A stretch of 64,000 bases of DNA from Chloroflexota bacterium (GTDB taxonomy: Bacteria > Chloroflexota > Limnocylindria > Limnocylindrales > CSP1-4). The notes under the pieces are model-generated. The model was given only the letters and a program-made list of their open reading frames with translations. It ran no database searches and was not told where the DNA came from. Positions 39,429 through 48,750 of this stretch are shown in pieces; position 1 is the stretch's first letter, and each line of letters opens with the position of its first letter. The DNA is taken from assembly GCA_021783095.1 (NCBI GenBank), contig JAJXUG010000015.1, forward strand, positions 1-64,000, read 5' to 3'. Position numbers and translations under genes: made by a program.

Positions 39429-41695
39429 CGCGTGGTCGCCTCGACTTCGGCCTCGGTCCGCGGCAGCACCCCCGCCAGGGCGCGGTCCAGTCGCGCCGGG
39501 ACCCACCAGTTCCAGCGGCCCAGCAGCCGCATCGTGGCCGGGACCAGCAGCGCGCGCACGATGGTCGCGTCGAGGGCGACCGCGATCGCCACCCCCAGAC
39601 CCAGCGCCTTGATGAGCACGATGTCGGCGAAGGCGAACGACGACGCGACGACCACCACGATGAGCGCCGCGGACGAGACGATCCGCCCGCTGCGCTCGAG
39701 CCCGCGCGCCACGGCCTCCGTGTTGTCGCCGGTCCGGTCCCAGACCTCCTTCATCCGCGACAGGAGGAACACCTCGTAGTCCATCGACAGCCCGAACAGG
39801 ACGCAGAACAGGATCACCGGCTGCGTGGTCTCGACGAAGCCGAGCGGCTGGAAGCCGAGCAGGGCCGAGAGGTTGCCGTCTTGGAAGATCCACACCAGGG
39901 CGCCGAAGCTGGCCACGATCGAGAGGGTGTTCATCACGAGGGCCTTGACCGGCAGGACGACGGAGCGCAGCAGCACGAACAGCACGAGGAACGTGGTCAG
40001 CACGATGAACGCCGCCGTCCGGGGGAAGTCGGCCCAGACCCGCGTCACCACGTCCTCGACGTCGGCTGCCCCGCCGCCCACCAGCACGGTCATCCCCGCC
40101 GGGGGCGCCAGCGCGCCGTTCGGGTTCCGAAGGTCGTGGACCAGCGAGCGGCCCTCGGCCGCGTTCGGGCCATAGGGCGTCGTGATCGTGAACGCTGTCA
40201 GGTTGCCCTTGGTGGTCGCGGCGAGGCTGGTCGCGACGTAGCGGTCCGGCGGGCCGCCGGGAGCCGCGTACATCAGCTGGTACTGGGCCAGCGTGAGCCG
40301 CGGATCCACGTCAACCAGGCTCGTCACCCGCAGGATCCGGGGGTCTGCCGCCAGCCGGCGCGAGTAGGCGTACAGCGCCGCGATGTTGGCGGGCGTCGTC
40401 GCATCGCCGTGCGTCCGGATGGCCAGCACCATCGGTGCGAAATCGCCCTCGCCGAACGCCTTGGCCAGAACGTCGTACGCCTGCCGGGACGGGACGCCCG
40501 CCGGGAGGATGGTCGCGTCGGGGGCGTTGAACCGGACGTGGAGGAACGGCACGCCGAGGGTCACGAGGATCGCGAGCGTGGGGACGAACACGCGCACGGG
40601 ATGGCGCATCACGCGCCGTGCGAGCCTGGCCCAGGGGCCGTCGGCGCCGGGCTCAACCTTGACCCGCCGCACCGCGAGGGCGTCGATCCGCGTGCCGACG
40701 ATGGCGAGGATCGCCGGCAGCAGCGTGAGCGCCGAGGTTGCGGCCAGCCCGACGACGATGGCCCCTGCGATCCCCACCGAGCGCAGGATCATGAACTCGA
40801 ACAGGACCAGGCCCAGCAGCCCGAGGAGCACCGTGAGCCCGCTGAAGAAGACCGCGCGACCGGCGGTGGCCACCGTCACGCGCACGGCCTCCGCCACGCG
40901 GTCGGGCTGGCCGGCGCGACGCGCCAGCTCCTCCCGGAAGCGGCTCGTCATGAGCAGCGAGTAGTCGACGCCCAGGCCGAGGCCCAGCAGCGTGGCGAGG
41001 TTGAGCACGAAGATGCTCATCGGCGTGACCGACGCCACGAGGTAGATCCCGGCCAGCGCCACCAGCACGGCGGTCCCGCCGACGGCGAGCGGCACGGCCG
41101 CCGCGACCACGCTGCCGAACACGAGCAGGAGCGCGAGGGCGGCCAGCGGAAGCGAGATGACCTCGCTGCGGCGAAGGTCGGTCTCGGTCACGCTCTGGAC
41201 GTCGCCGTAGAACGCCGGGCCGCCGCCGATCATCACGTTCAGCCCGGGGACGGGATGGAGCGCGGCCTGGACGCCGGGGATCGCGGCGGGCGAATCGTCA
41301 GGCGGCAGGTCGAGAAACACGATGTCGTACGCCGTGTGGCCGTCGGCCGAGACCTGGCTGGGCGCCAGCTCGTGGGACAGGATGCGGGTCACGTGGGGCG
41401 CCCGCGCGACGTCGCGGGTGGCGGCGTTGACCGCCGTCAGCCACGGCAGGGTGCCCGCGGTCAAGGTGTCCGACGTGTACACGAGCACGAACGCGGACGG
41501 AGCCGCGCCGAGCTGCTGCTGGAGGAGCTGCTGCGCCCGCGCGGACTCGAGGTTGTCGAGGATGAAGCCGCCAGCCGACAGCGCGCCCGGCGCGCGGGGG
41601 GCGAGCGGGATCGCGGCCAGGATCAGCAGCGCCCAGGCGCCCACGATCCACCACCGCCGTCGGACGGCGAACCGCCCCAGGCGATCGAAGCTCAT
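39425..41695 (-). CDS. MMPL-family RND transporter
   Basis: 756 residues, 11-12 membrane helices in two halves with two extracytoplasmic domains. GLGVDYSLLMTSRFREEL and the second-half FGLSMDYEVFLLSRMKEVWD are the paired MMPL motifs with the proton-relay Asp-Tyr residues. MMPL proteins export lipids or amphiphiles. With the coupled lipocalin-like lipoprotein downstream, export of a hydrophobic molecule is a reasonable inference; cargo is unknown. Confidence 0.9.
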   Translation of the reverse strand: MSFDRLGRFAVRRRWWIVGAWALLILAAIPLAPRAPGALSAGGFILDNLESARAQQLLQQQLGAAPSAFVLVYTSDTLTAGTLPWLTAVNAATRDVARAPHVTRILSHELAPSQVSADGHTAYDIVFLDLPPDDSPAAIPGVQAALHPVPGLNVMIGGGPAFYGDVQSVTETDLRRSEVISLPLAALALLLVFGSVVAAAVPLAVGGTAVLVALAGIYLVASVTPMSIFVLNLATLLGLGLGVDYSLLMTSRFREELARRAGQPDRVAEAVRVTVATAGRAVFFSGLTVLLGLLGLVLFEFMILRSVGIAGAIVVGLAATSALTLLPAILAIVGTRIDALAVRRVKVEPGADGPWARLARRVMRHPVRVFVPTLAILVTLGVPFLHVRFNAPDATILPAGVPSRQAYDVLAKAFGEGDFAPMVLAIRTHGDATTPANIAALYAYSRRLAADPRILRVTSLVDVDPRLTLAQYQLMYAAPGGPPDRYVATSLAATTKGNLTAFTITTPYGPNAAEGRSLVHDLRNPNGALAPPAGMTVLVGGGAADVEDVVTRVWADFPRTAAFIVLTTFLVLFVLLRSVVLPVKALVMNTLSIVASFGALVWIFQDGNLSALLGFQPLGFVETTQPVILFCVLFGLSMDYEVFLLSRMKEVWDRTGDNTEAVARGLERSGRIVSSAALIVVVVASSFAFADIVLIKALGLGVAIAVALDATIVRALLVPATMRLLGRWNWWVPARLDRALAGVLPRTEAEVEATTR

Positions 41696-42112
41696 GCAGG
41701 CCCGGCCACGAACGTGCGCGTCACGGGTAGCAGGTTAGGGCGGAATGGCGGAAGGCGCTTTCCTGGCCCGCCGCGGGCCGTCGCCGCGTGCACCCAGCGG
41801 CCCTATCGGCGCTCCGCCCGCCGGGTGGGCCGGCGGGTGGCGCCGGGCGCCCGGCGAAGGCGCGATCTGTAGCACGGGGCGGCCCGCCTGGCGCTCCCCG
41901 CTCTGGCAGGGCCGCCTGGTGCACGGCGCGGTGCACGGTTGACCAGGTGCGCGGCGCGGTGCACGGCACAATGCGCGCAGCGGGGCTCAGCCGCTCGGCG
42001 CGCGGCGCGGCGCGGGACACCGCCTGATCGTGCTGCGCGACGGTCTGCTAGCATCGACCGGCCGCGGCCGTCGCCGCGCCATTGGCAACGTCCCCGCCGA
42101 AGGACCACCCGC
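41696..42112. other. Non-coding gap with short GC-rich repeats
   Basis: No convincing gene is seen. Within it, CTGGTGCACGGCGCGGTGCA (from 41916) recurs with small changes from 41944 (CAGGTGCGCGGCGCGGTGCA), and the GTGCAC pieces are self-complementary. Open frames on both strands here are low-complexity Arg/Ala/Pro and are judged spurious. Confidence 0.5.
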
Positions 42113-42448
42113 GTGACGCTCTTCACGATCTGGTTCACGAAGCTCCCCGACTTCCTCGTCATCCTGATCGCCGCGACCATCCTCGCCGGCGGCTTCGTCT
42201 TCGTGTTCGCGCGGTCCGCGATGGTCGCCGAGGGCGGTCGCCAGGGCTGGACGCGCCGGATCACGCAGCCCAACGGCAAGGTCCTGTTCGGCGTCCTGGC
42301 CGTCGTGTGGGCGCTCGTGTTCGGGATCGGGCTCCAGTTGGTCCCCCACGAGGGCGCCAGCTCGCCGTACGGCGGTCTCGGCCTGATCGCGCTGTTCAGC
42401 GGCTTCTTCATCATGATGGGCCTCATCTGGAGCGTCGTCGGCGAGTAG
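42113..42448 (+). CDS. Small polytopic membrane protein
   Basis: 111 residues from GTG 42113: three hydrophobic stretches (FLVILIAATILAGGFVFVFA, VLFGVLAVVWALVFGIGLQL, GGLGLIALFSGFFIMMGLIW) with a basic loop between the first two. No family recognised. A purine-rich CCGAAGGA lies about 13 bases upstream. It is followed by a good terminator, so it is monocistronic. Confidence 0.65.
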   Translation: MTLFTIWFTKLPDFLVILIAATILAGGFVFVFARSAMVAEGGRQGWTRRITQPNGKVLFGVLAVVWALVFGIGLQLVPHEGASSPYGGLGLIALFSGFFIMMGLIWSVVGE

Positions 42449-42472
42449 CCGGCAGGGCGCCGGAACACCACG

Positions 42473-42494
42473 AAGCCCGGCCTCGGCCGGGCTT
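42473..42494 (+). terminator. Rho-independent terminator
   Basis: AAGCCCGGC, loop CTCG, GCCGGGCTT followed by TTCG; a perfect 9-bp stem with T-run TTTT (42493-42496) right after the small membrane protein gene. Confidence 0.9.
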
Positions 42495-42592
42495 TTCGAT
42501 TCAGGTGGGCATGGCCCCCGGGCTTGTGCGCAGGGTTCGCGAGGACGATGACCAGGATGTCGTCCTTGGCACCCGAGACGGCGACGTGATCG

Positions 42593-42622
42593 TGGACGCC
42601 CGCCGTGGGCCTTGTGTATGAT
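42593..42622 (+). promoter_or_regulatory. Probable promoter of the aminomutase gene
   Basis: TGGACG (42593-42598), 18 bases, TATGAT (42617-42622), in a locally A/T-rich stretch that also contains a small GCATA-TATGC inverted repeat before the GTG at 42693. Confidence 0.45.
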
Positions 42623-42692
42623 CGGCGTTCATTCAGGCTGCATAGGATTTATGCGGTCGAGGCTCGCGATCTGGCGGCGGAGGTAGCGGCAG

Positions 42693-44177
42693 GTGGATCC
42701 CAAGGTGCAGGGTGGCGGCGCCCCGTCGGCGCTCGAGGCGACGCCCTTCGTCAACCTCCGCGACCCGGCCAAGCGCCTCGGCCCCGACGGCAGGCCCGCG
42801 ATCAGCCGACGCGCCCCCCGCTGGGAGGACGTGCCCGACGAGAAGTGGAACGACTGGCGCTGGCAGCTGTCGAACCGCGTCAACGAGCTCGCCGACTTCG
42901 AGGAGATCCTCGAGCTGACCGATGACGAGCGCGAGGGCCTGTCCGCGCCCGACAAGTTCCGCGTCGACGTCACGCCCTACTTCCTGAGCCTGATCGACCC
43001 CGCCGACCCCAACGACCCGATCCGCCGCCAGATCATCCCGCTCGGCCGCGAGCTGACGTCCTTCACCGGGATGATGGAGGACAGCCTGGCCGAGGACCGC
43101 CACTCGCCGGTGCCGGGCCTGGTCCACCGCTACCCTGACCGCGTCCTCATGCTCATCACCACGCAGTGCGCGGTCTACTGCCGGTACTGCACGCGGAGCC
43201 GGATCGTCGGCGACCCGTCGCAGAACTTCAACCGGCGCGAGCACGAGGCCCAGCTCGACTACATCCGCCGGACCCCGCAGATCCGCGACGTGCTCATCTC
43301 GGGCGGCGACGCGCTGACCCTGGCGCCCAAGCTGCTCGAGGGCGCGCTCAAGGCGCTGCGCGAGATCCCGCACGTCGAGGTCGTCCGCATCGGCTCGCGC
43401 GTGCCCGTGTTCCTGCCGCAGCGGATCGACGACGAGCTGTGCGAGATGCTCGAGAAGTACCACCCGCTGTGGATGAACATCCACGTCAACCACCCCAACG
43501 AGGTCACGCCGGAGCTCTCGCGTGCGTGCGACAAGCTGGCCAAGGCCGGCGTGCCGCTGGGCAACCAGTCCGTGCTCCTGGCCGGCGTCAACGACTGCGT
43601 CCACACGCAGCGCGAGCTCGTCCATCGGCTCGTCGAGAACCGGGTCCGCCCGTACTACCTGTACCAGTGCGACCTCGTCGAGGGCGCCGGGCACTTCCGG
43701 ACGCCCATCGGCAAGGGGCTCGAGATCATCGAGGGCCTGCGCGGCCACACCTCGGGCTACGCCGTGCCGCAGTACATCGTCGACGCGCCGGGCGGCGGCG
43801 GGAAGATCCCGGTGATGCCCAACTACCTCGTGTCCTACTCGGACCACAAGGTGATCCTGCGCAACTACGAGGGCTACATCACCACGTACGAGGAGCCCAC
43901 CGAGTACACGCCGCACGACCCGAAGGGCTGCCAGTACTGCCAGCACCCGCGCCCGGAGCCGGGCCAGGAGGGCATCACCGGGCTGCTCGACGGCCACAAG
44001 ATGTGGATCGAGCCGGCGGGCTTCGAGCAGACCCATGGGCGCGGCAACGTGGATGCCCACCGCCTGAGCGACCCGTCCAAGTGGGTGCCGTTCGGCGTGG
44101 GCGCCATCGAGGGCCAGTCGACTGATGGCGCGCGCCCACTGCCGGTGCTCGAGGCTGGGGCGCCGGGCACCGAGTAG
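42693..44177 (+). CDS. kamA: Lysine 2,3-aminomutase family radical SAM enzyme
   Basis: 494 residues. The radical SAM cluster is Cys159, Cys163 and Cys166 in [18 protein letters not shown] and [10 protein letters not shown] are family segments. The two Asp that hold the lysine amino group in clostridial enzyme appear kept (LLAGVND and YQCDLVEG), favouring lysine over glutamate as substrate. A C-terminal [15 protein letters not shown] supplies the zinc-type Cys. It lacks kamD/E or an ablB-type acetyltransferase next to it, so beta-lysine formation for osmoprotection or another fate cannot be decided. GTG start with GGAGGT upstream. Confidence 0.9.
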   Translation: MDPKVQGGGAPSALEATPFVNLRDPAKRLGPDGRPAISRRAPRWEDVPDEKWNDWRWQLSNRVNELADFEEILELTDDEREGLSAPDKFRVDVTPYFLSLIDPADPNDPIRRQIIPLGRELTSFTGMMEDSLAEDRHSPVPGLVHRYPDRVLMLITTQCAVYCRYCTRSRIVGDPSQNFNRREHEAQLDYIRRTPQIRDVLISGGDALTLAPKLLEGALKALREIPHVEVVRIGSRVPVFLPQRIDDELCEMLEKYHPLWMNIHVNHPNEVTPELSRACDKLAKAGVPLGNQSVLLAGVNDCVHTQRELVHRLVENRVRPYYLYQCDLVEGAGHFRTPIGKGLEIIEGLRGHTSGYAVPQYIVDAPGGGGKIPVMPNYLVSYSDHKVILRNYEGYITTYEEPTEYTPHDPKGCQYCQHPRPEPGQEGITGLLDGHKMWIEPAGFEQTHGRGNVDAHRLSDPSKWVPFGVGAIEGQSTDGARPLPVLEAGAPGTE

Positions 44178-44647
44178 CGGCCTCCGCGCCGCACCTTCGT
44201 GCACGCTCGGCTGTCGCCGCGCAGTCGGCGGGGTCAGCCCCGGCGGGTCGCGCTCGACCGGCTGCCCCTGGCGGGTCGGGTGCCGACGCTCGTGCGTACC
44301 CGACATCCCCCCGCGGGGTCGGCGCGACACGGGCGCCATGTCGGCGCTCCGGCCGGCTGCCCCTGCCAGGGATGGGAACGGACCCTCCCGCGATGCCGCC
44401 ATCCCTCGCAGGGTTGGTGGGGAGACGGACGCTGGACCGCGATGGAGCGGCGAACCCCGGCAGGGATAGGCAGGTCCCGCGGGTGCGCGAATTCATCCCG
44501 GGCAGGGTTCCCCGGCAGGGCAGAGAAGATGCCCGGCTGGAGCCAGCGCGGGCGCGCGTGCGGGTGCCGGGGGGAGCGGCGGGCCCGGGCCCGGACCCTG
44601 GCGCGGAGTCGCCCTGTTCGGCGCCCGGGATCCCCCGCCCGGCGGGG
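44178..44647. other. Non-coding, repeat-rich decayed region
   Basis: No gene supported. Short motifs recur, such as CCGGCTGCCCCTG twice (about 44258 and 44350) and GGCAGGG several times. Frames here are low-complexity and feed into the truncated ABC ATPase, suggesting deletion and repeat turnover. Confidence 0.5.
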
Positions 44648-44938
44648 CATCGGCCGGCGCAGCTGTCGGGCGGCGAGCAGCAGCGGGTGGCGATCGCCCG
44701 GGCGCTGGTGAACTCGCCGGCTGTCGTGTTCGGCGACGAGCCGACGGGGAACCTCGACTCCGTGCGCGCCGCCGAGGTGATGGGCATCCTGCGCGACCTC
44801 AACCGGGCCCGCGGCCAGTCGTTCGTGATCGTCACGCACGATGCCGAGGTCGGCGAGGCCTGCGACCGGATCATCCGGGTCCGCGACGGGCTGGTGGTGC
44901 CGTCGCGGCAGGCCGAGGCGGACGCGGCGGCCGCGTAG
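44648..44938 (+). pseudogene. Truncated ABC transporter ATPase (LolD/MacB type)
   Basis: Recognisable sequence begins [20 protein letters not shown] and continues through Walker B ([13 protein letters not shown]) and the switch [17 protein letters not shown], then stops normally. The whole N-terminal half with Walker A is missing and the upstream frame is unrelated low-complexity sequence. It cannot bind ATP and is a remnant. A palindromic element lies directly downstream. Confidence 0.85.
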
Positions 44939-44955
44939 GTTCCGCCTCCAGCCCG

Positions 44956-45120
44956 AATTGCCGTCATCCAGTCAAGGCACGACTGGCGTTTCGCCCGCAG
45001 CGTCTCGTCGGGGCTCCGCGGGTGCCAAATCGGTCGAAATCGTCGTCAGGCAGTCGCCAGACGGCGATTTCGACGATTCCGCGGCGATGCGCAGTCGTGC
45101 TTTGACTATCTGCCGGAATC
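44956..45120. repeat. Palindromic element A3, relative of A1/A2
   Basis: About 165 bp. Left end GAATTGCCGTCATCCAGTCA and the reverse complement of the right end GATTCCGGCAGATAGTCAAA match imperfectly, and both continue into GCACGACTG, as does the right arm of A2 (CAAGCACGACTG). An inner inverted repeat (CGAAATCG near 45033, CGATTTCG near 45065) adds a second hairpin. It lies between the ABC remnant and the next gene. Confidence 0.7.
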
Positions 45121-45162
45121 GGGGCCAGCGAACCGTCACGACGCGGCTCGTACAATCGCGGC

Positions 45163-45408
45163 GTGAGCGACGACGAACTCGGGCCGCCGAAGCCGAGGCG
45201 GAAGCGCAGGACGTCCGTGGCCCAGACAATGGGCGGCGTCATCTTCGGCTTCGAGCAGCAGGTGTGGCGGACGGCGCCGCCGCCGCAGGAGCTGGTCCAC
45301 CACGCCCGGCCCGACGCGCCGGTCCCGTCGCCCGACGGCACGCTGGTGACGATCGAGCTGCCACCGACGATGGACGAGCCGACCGATGACGAGGAGCCGA
45401 AGCGATGA
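45163..45408 (+). CDS. Small hypothetical protein, probably leaderless
   Basis: 81 residues from GTG: a basic N-terminus (PPKPRRKRRTSVAQTMGGVI), GFEQQVWRTAPPPQE, and an acidic C-terminus. TACAAT ends six bases before the GTG, so transcription probably starts at the start codon. It overlaps the following gene by four bases. Family not recognised; the three genes 45163-45979 form one operon. Confidence 0.65.
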   Translation: MSDDELGPPKPRRKRRTSVAQTMGGVIFGFEQQVWRTAPPPQELVHHARPDAPVPSPDGTLVTIELPPTMDEPTDDEEPKR

Positions 45409-45848
45409 GCGCGACGGGTTCGCCGGCTTTCTCGCGCGCGGTGCCCCCTGGCTTCCCGCCGGAGCGCCCCGCACCGCCGGTCGTCGCGGCGCCCGACGAC
45501 CCATTCACGGCCGTGCGCGTGCTCGAGGCGATCGCGCGGATGGAGCGGGGGCGCCCGGTGCTGATCGACGCCCTCGTCGCGCACCTCAACGCCGCCCACC
45601 TCGACTGGCTGTTCACGCGCGACGTCGTGGTGTCGGTGCTGGTGGCGCTTCAGGCGAACTGGATGGCCGACTACCGCAACACGTCGGGGATCGTGCTCGA
45701 GGACCGGCCGGGCGGCGCGACGGTCCAGCTCGAGGACTCGTCCCGCGTGGACCCGTGGCTCGTGCGCCAGGCGCTGCGCGAGGCCGCCGACTGCCGCGAA
45801 GCCCTCGCCGAGTTCGCGCGACGCGACCGGCTGGCGACAGGAGGATAG
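45405..45848 (+). CDS. Hypothetical protein of 147 residues
   Basis: Ala/Pro-rich N-terminus, then a helical body (FTAVRVLEAIARMERGRPVL, DALVAHLNAAHLDWLFTRD) and LVALQANWMADYRNTSGIVL. The acidic/basic alternation suggests a cytoplasmic helical protein. Family not recognised. It overlaps the upstream gene by four bases and is followed two bases later by a 42-residue ORF. Confidence 0.65.
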   Translation: MSATGSPAFSRAVPPGFPPERPAPPVVAAPDDPFTAVRVLEAIARMERGRPVLIDALVAHLNAAHLDWLFTRDVVVSVLVALQANWMADYRNTSGIVLEDRPGGATVQLEDSSRVDPWLVRQALREAADCREALAEFARRDRLATGG

Positions 45849-45850
45849 GG

Positions 45851-45979
45851 ATGGCTCGGCTTGGGCGACTCGGGCGGATGCTCCGCTCGCGCACGCGGCT
45901 CCTCGCATTGGCCGGCTTCCTGATGGGCGCCATCGGGAGCTGCGGCATGCCACAGATCAAGCCGCCCGGGCTGCCGTAG
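45851..45979 (+). CDS. Small 42-residue membrane-associated protein
   Basis: ATG 45851 with GGAGGATAGGG just upstream. Sequence starts MARLGRLGRMLRSRTRLLAL and has one short hydrophobic span (LLALAGFLMGAIGSCGM) with a Cys, then a Pro-rich end. Third gene of the 45163 operon. Looks like a micro-membrane protein; a lipidated Cys is not supported because the lipobox is imperfect. Confidence 0.55.
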   Translation: MARLGRLGRMLRSRTRLLALAGFLMGAIGSCGMPQIKPPGLP

Positions 45980-45989
45980 GCGGCCCGGG

Positions 45990-46879
45990 CTACAGCAGCC
46001 CGTTGTTGAGGAGCCGGCGCTCCGGGTCCACGGGGTCGGTCGGCCCGGCGCAGTAGACATCGCGGTCCTCGATGCGGAAGCCGAGCTCGAGCAGCGCGGG
46101 CAGCGCGGGGTGCGGGCCGGGGATCATCAGCTCGAGCGTCGTGCCACCGGCGAGGCACCGGCCGATCGCCGCCAGCACCGGGCCCACCGGCTCCGCGCCC
46201 GGTCGGGTCACCAGCCGATCCACCGCCCGCACGGACGGCCCGCTCTGCCGGTCGCGGCCGCAGGCGATGGCGACGGGACCCTCGGCGTCACGGACGACGA
46301 GGGGATCGGCCCCCGGGAGCGAAGCCGTGTACGCGTGGTCGACCGATCGCGCCGACCCTGTCCAGGCAAGCTCGAGCCGGGCAAGCTCAGCCGCCTCGCC
46401 GGCGACCACCTCCAGGCCGCGTGCCAGGGGTGACGCACTGCCCGACTCACCGTCTCCGGCCCGCCCCGCAGGTACAGCGCCACCCAGCGCGCGGCCATGC
46501 CCGCCCGCACGTACGAGGGCAGCGCGCGCGGATCGTCCGAGGCGAACGTCGTCCGCGGCCATCGGTCGCCGAGCAGCGCGGCCAGCAGCGGCCGCCCCAG
46601 CCCCTGCCCAAGACGGTCGGTCCGGACGAAGAGGTCGGCCAGGTGCCATGAGCGGTCTGTGTCGACCACGGCGCCGAAGGCGACGACCTCGTCCCCGGGC
46701 GTCTCGCTGACCATCGCCCGGTGGTGCGCCAGCAGGTGCCGCAGGTACGGGCCCACGATGTCCGGCCCGCGCAGGTGCCCCGCTGGGTCGTCGTTGCCGT
46801 GCCCCGCGAGGATCGCCCGGATCGCGGGGATGTCGTCGGGCGAGGCGTCGCGGATCATCGCGGTCTCGCGGTCGGCCAT
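45990..46879 (-). pseudogene. Two-domain GNAT acetyltransferase split by a frameshift
   Basis: The N-terminal half in one frame (from 46879) has the GNAT signature RTDRLGQGLGRPLLAALL and is intact to about LYLRGGPET; the C-terminal half continues in another frame (ASPLARGLEVVAGEAAELAR to the stop at 45990). The break lies near 46440-46460. Joined, it would be about 296 residues with the same two-domain plan as the protein at 4605-5618. A recent mutation or a sequencing error are both possible. Confidence 0.8.
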
Positions 46880-46906
46880 CTCGGCGCGCCCTCGCAGCCC
46901 GCAGGC

Positions 46907-48163
46907 TCAGCCAATCGTGAACCGCGGGGGTCCCGCCGCCTTCGGCCCAGGCTCGCCGTCGAGATCGACCCGCTGCGCGAGCGTCTTCGGCCCCCGGCCA
47001 TACCTCGCCATGATGTCGACCAGCCGCTCGTGGTCCAGCGCGTGCGCCGTGATCCCGTCCCGGCCCGACATCGTGTCGGCCGCCAGCAGGGCGTTCACGA
47101 TTGCCGCCTCGGTCGCCTCGACCGCCGCCTGGAACAGGGGCGTGACCCCGCGATCCACCACCATCTCGGCCGTGACGGTGTGGCGGGGGTCCCGCTCGCC
47201 GGCCGACGTCGACAGGCCGCGGTTGCCCGTCGCGAACGCGAGGATGAGGTCACCGGAGCTGTGCGATGCGATTCCGCCCATCCGGGCGATCCCCAGGCTC
47301 GCGCGCTGCGCCAGCCGCTCGCACTGGTGCGGGAGCAGCGGCGCGTCGGTCGCGAGGATCACGATGATCGAGCCGCCGCCCGGGCCGCTGCGCGACCACG
47401 ACGACGAAGCGGGGCGGGCGGAGCTGGCGGCCTCGGCCGCCTCGAGCCGCTCCTCCTCGTCGTACGGGCTCGGCACCTCGGCGACCGGGATCTCCTGGCC
47501 CACCGGCACGCCGTCGACGCGCAGCAGCCCGCGCGACCCGTAGTTGGCCTGGACCAGCGCGCCCACGACCCAGCCGCCGTCGCCGTCGGCCGTCCGGCGC
47601 GACGCCGTCCCGATGCCGCCCTTGAACTCGTGGCAGATCATCCCGGTCCCGCCGCCGACGTTGCCCTCGGCCACCGGGCCGCCCCTCGCAGCCGCGATCG
47701 CGGCATCCACGTGCGCCTGTTTCACGTGAAACCCGTTGATGTCGTTGAGGGCGCCGTCGTAGGTCTCGCCCACGACCGGCAGGGACCAGAAGACCGACCG
47801 CGGGCCGTGCGACCGCGCCGCGTGCGCGATGAGCGCGTCGTGGACGACGCCGACTGAGTGCGTGTTGGTGATGCCGACGATGCCGCCCAGGAACCCTGAC
47901 TCGCGGACCCACTCGAGGCCCGTGAGCTCGCCGTTGCCGTTGAGCCGATGGCAGCCGGCGAACAGGGGCTCGGTCCAGACGTCGCCGTCGTGCGGGATGA
48001 CCACCGTCACGCCGGTCCGCACCGGGCCCTGGCCCACGACCAGCGGCCCCTCGCCCGAGACGAGCGTCATGTGCCCCACGCGGACGCCCGGGACGTCGGT
48101 GATGGCGTCGAGCTCGCCTGGCTCGAGCAGGCCGATCCGGATGCCGAGCTCGCGTGCGCGCAT
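46907..48163 (-). CDS. P1-family (DmpA/S58) aminopeptidase
   Basis: 418 residues, DmpA-like N-terminal-nucleophile peptidase that self-cleaves and removes N-terminal residues or hydrolyses amides. Family landmarks: DVPGVRVGHMTLVSGEG, NGNGELTGLEWVRESGFLGG, GITNTHSVGVVHDALI, VGGGTGMICHEFKGGIGTAS, and the nucleophile region MGGIASHSSGDLILAFATGN. ATG 48163 has GGAGGAG upstream and is preferred over 48217. The gene contains a near-perfect parS site. Confidence 0.88.
   Translation of the reverse strand: MRARELGIRIGLLEPGELDAITDVPGVRVGHMTLVSGEGPLVVGQGPVRTGVTVVIPHDGDVWTEPLFAGCHRLNGNGELTGLEWVRESGFLGGIVGITNTHSVGVVHDALIAHAARSHGPRSVFWSLPVVGETYDGALNDINGFHVKQAHVDAAIAAARGGPVAEGNVGGGTGMICHEFKGGIGTASRRTADGDGGWVVGALVQANYGSRGLLRVDGVPVGQEIPVAEVPSPYDEEERLEAAEAASSARPASSSWSRSGPGGGSIIVILATDAPLLPHQCERLAQRASLGIARMGGIASHSSGDLILAFATGNRGLSTSAGERDPRHTVTAEMVVDRGVTPLFQAAVEATEAAIVNALLAADTMSGRDGITAHALDHERLVDIMARYGRGPKTLAQRVDLDGEPGPKAAGPPRFTIG
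47718..47733. other. Second parS-like site inside the P1 peptidase gene
   Basis: TGTTTCACGTGAAACC matches the parS consensus at 15 of 16 positions. It lies in coding sequence (encoding FHVKQ), 26 kb from the perfect site. Confidence 0.85.
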
Positions 48164-48231
48164 CGCTCCTCCGCAGGTCCCGAGCGCCCCGGCCGAGGGG
48201 CGGCCCTTCACCTCCACCCTATCATCGCCGG

Positions 48232-48750
48232 GTGCCCTCCACGCCCGAAGCTCGTCCCGGATCGCGGCCCCTCGCCTCTGGTCGCCGCGAGCGTGATTCG
48301 CACCGGCTTGTTCGCGTCGCGCGGCTGCCGGATCTCGACGGCGTCGCTGCGATGGACGTGGCCGAGGCGTTCCGCGACCTGTCCGGGCTCGTTTGCTGGA
48401 GAGCGTGCGGCCGTTTGGCGCCCGGCAAGGACGCGTTCGACCTCCTCGCGGCCTCGTTCCCCGGCGGCAGCATCACGGGGGCGCCCAAGATCCGGGCGAT
48501 GGAGGTCATCGAGCGCCTGGAGCCCGTGCGCCGCGGGCCGTACTGCGGCACGATGCTGTGGCTGGGCGCCGACGGACGCATGGGATCGTCCATCATGATC
48601 CGGACCTTCGTCGCCGATGGCGCGCGGCTCACGCTGCACGTTGGCGGGGGGATCACGTGGCGGAGCGACCCGCAGGACGAGTGGGACGAGACGGTGGCGA
48701 AGACGCGCGGGCCGCTGGCCGCGATCGGCGCTGTGGAGGTGCTTGCGTGA
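48232..48750 (+). pseudogene. pabB with in-frame internal deletion
   Basis: The last 110 residues are a clear aminodeoxychorismate synthase I C-terminus (DAFDLLAASFPGGSITGAPK, YCGTMLWLGADGRM, then a GGGITWRSDP segment). The first 60 residues (RVARLPDLDGVAAMDVAEAF) fit a PabB N-terminus. The roughly 270 residues normally between them are missing, yet the frame is kept. Product would be 172 residues and probably inactive for chorismate amination. TATCAT ends six bases before the GTG. The stop overlaps the pabC start, so the remnant may still act as a translated leader for pabC. Confidence 0.75.

Noticed and set aside
42511-42621. 36-codon frame after the terminator (MAPGLVRRVREDDDQ...)
   Set aside because: No ribosome-binding site, ends within the likely promoter of the aminomutase gene; not enough to call a gene.
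44372-44647. Upstream extension of the ABC ATPase fragment as a real N-terminus
   Set aside because: The sequence has no Walker A or ABC fold features and looks like decayed repeat DNA.
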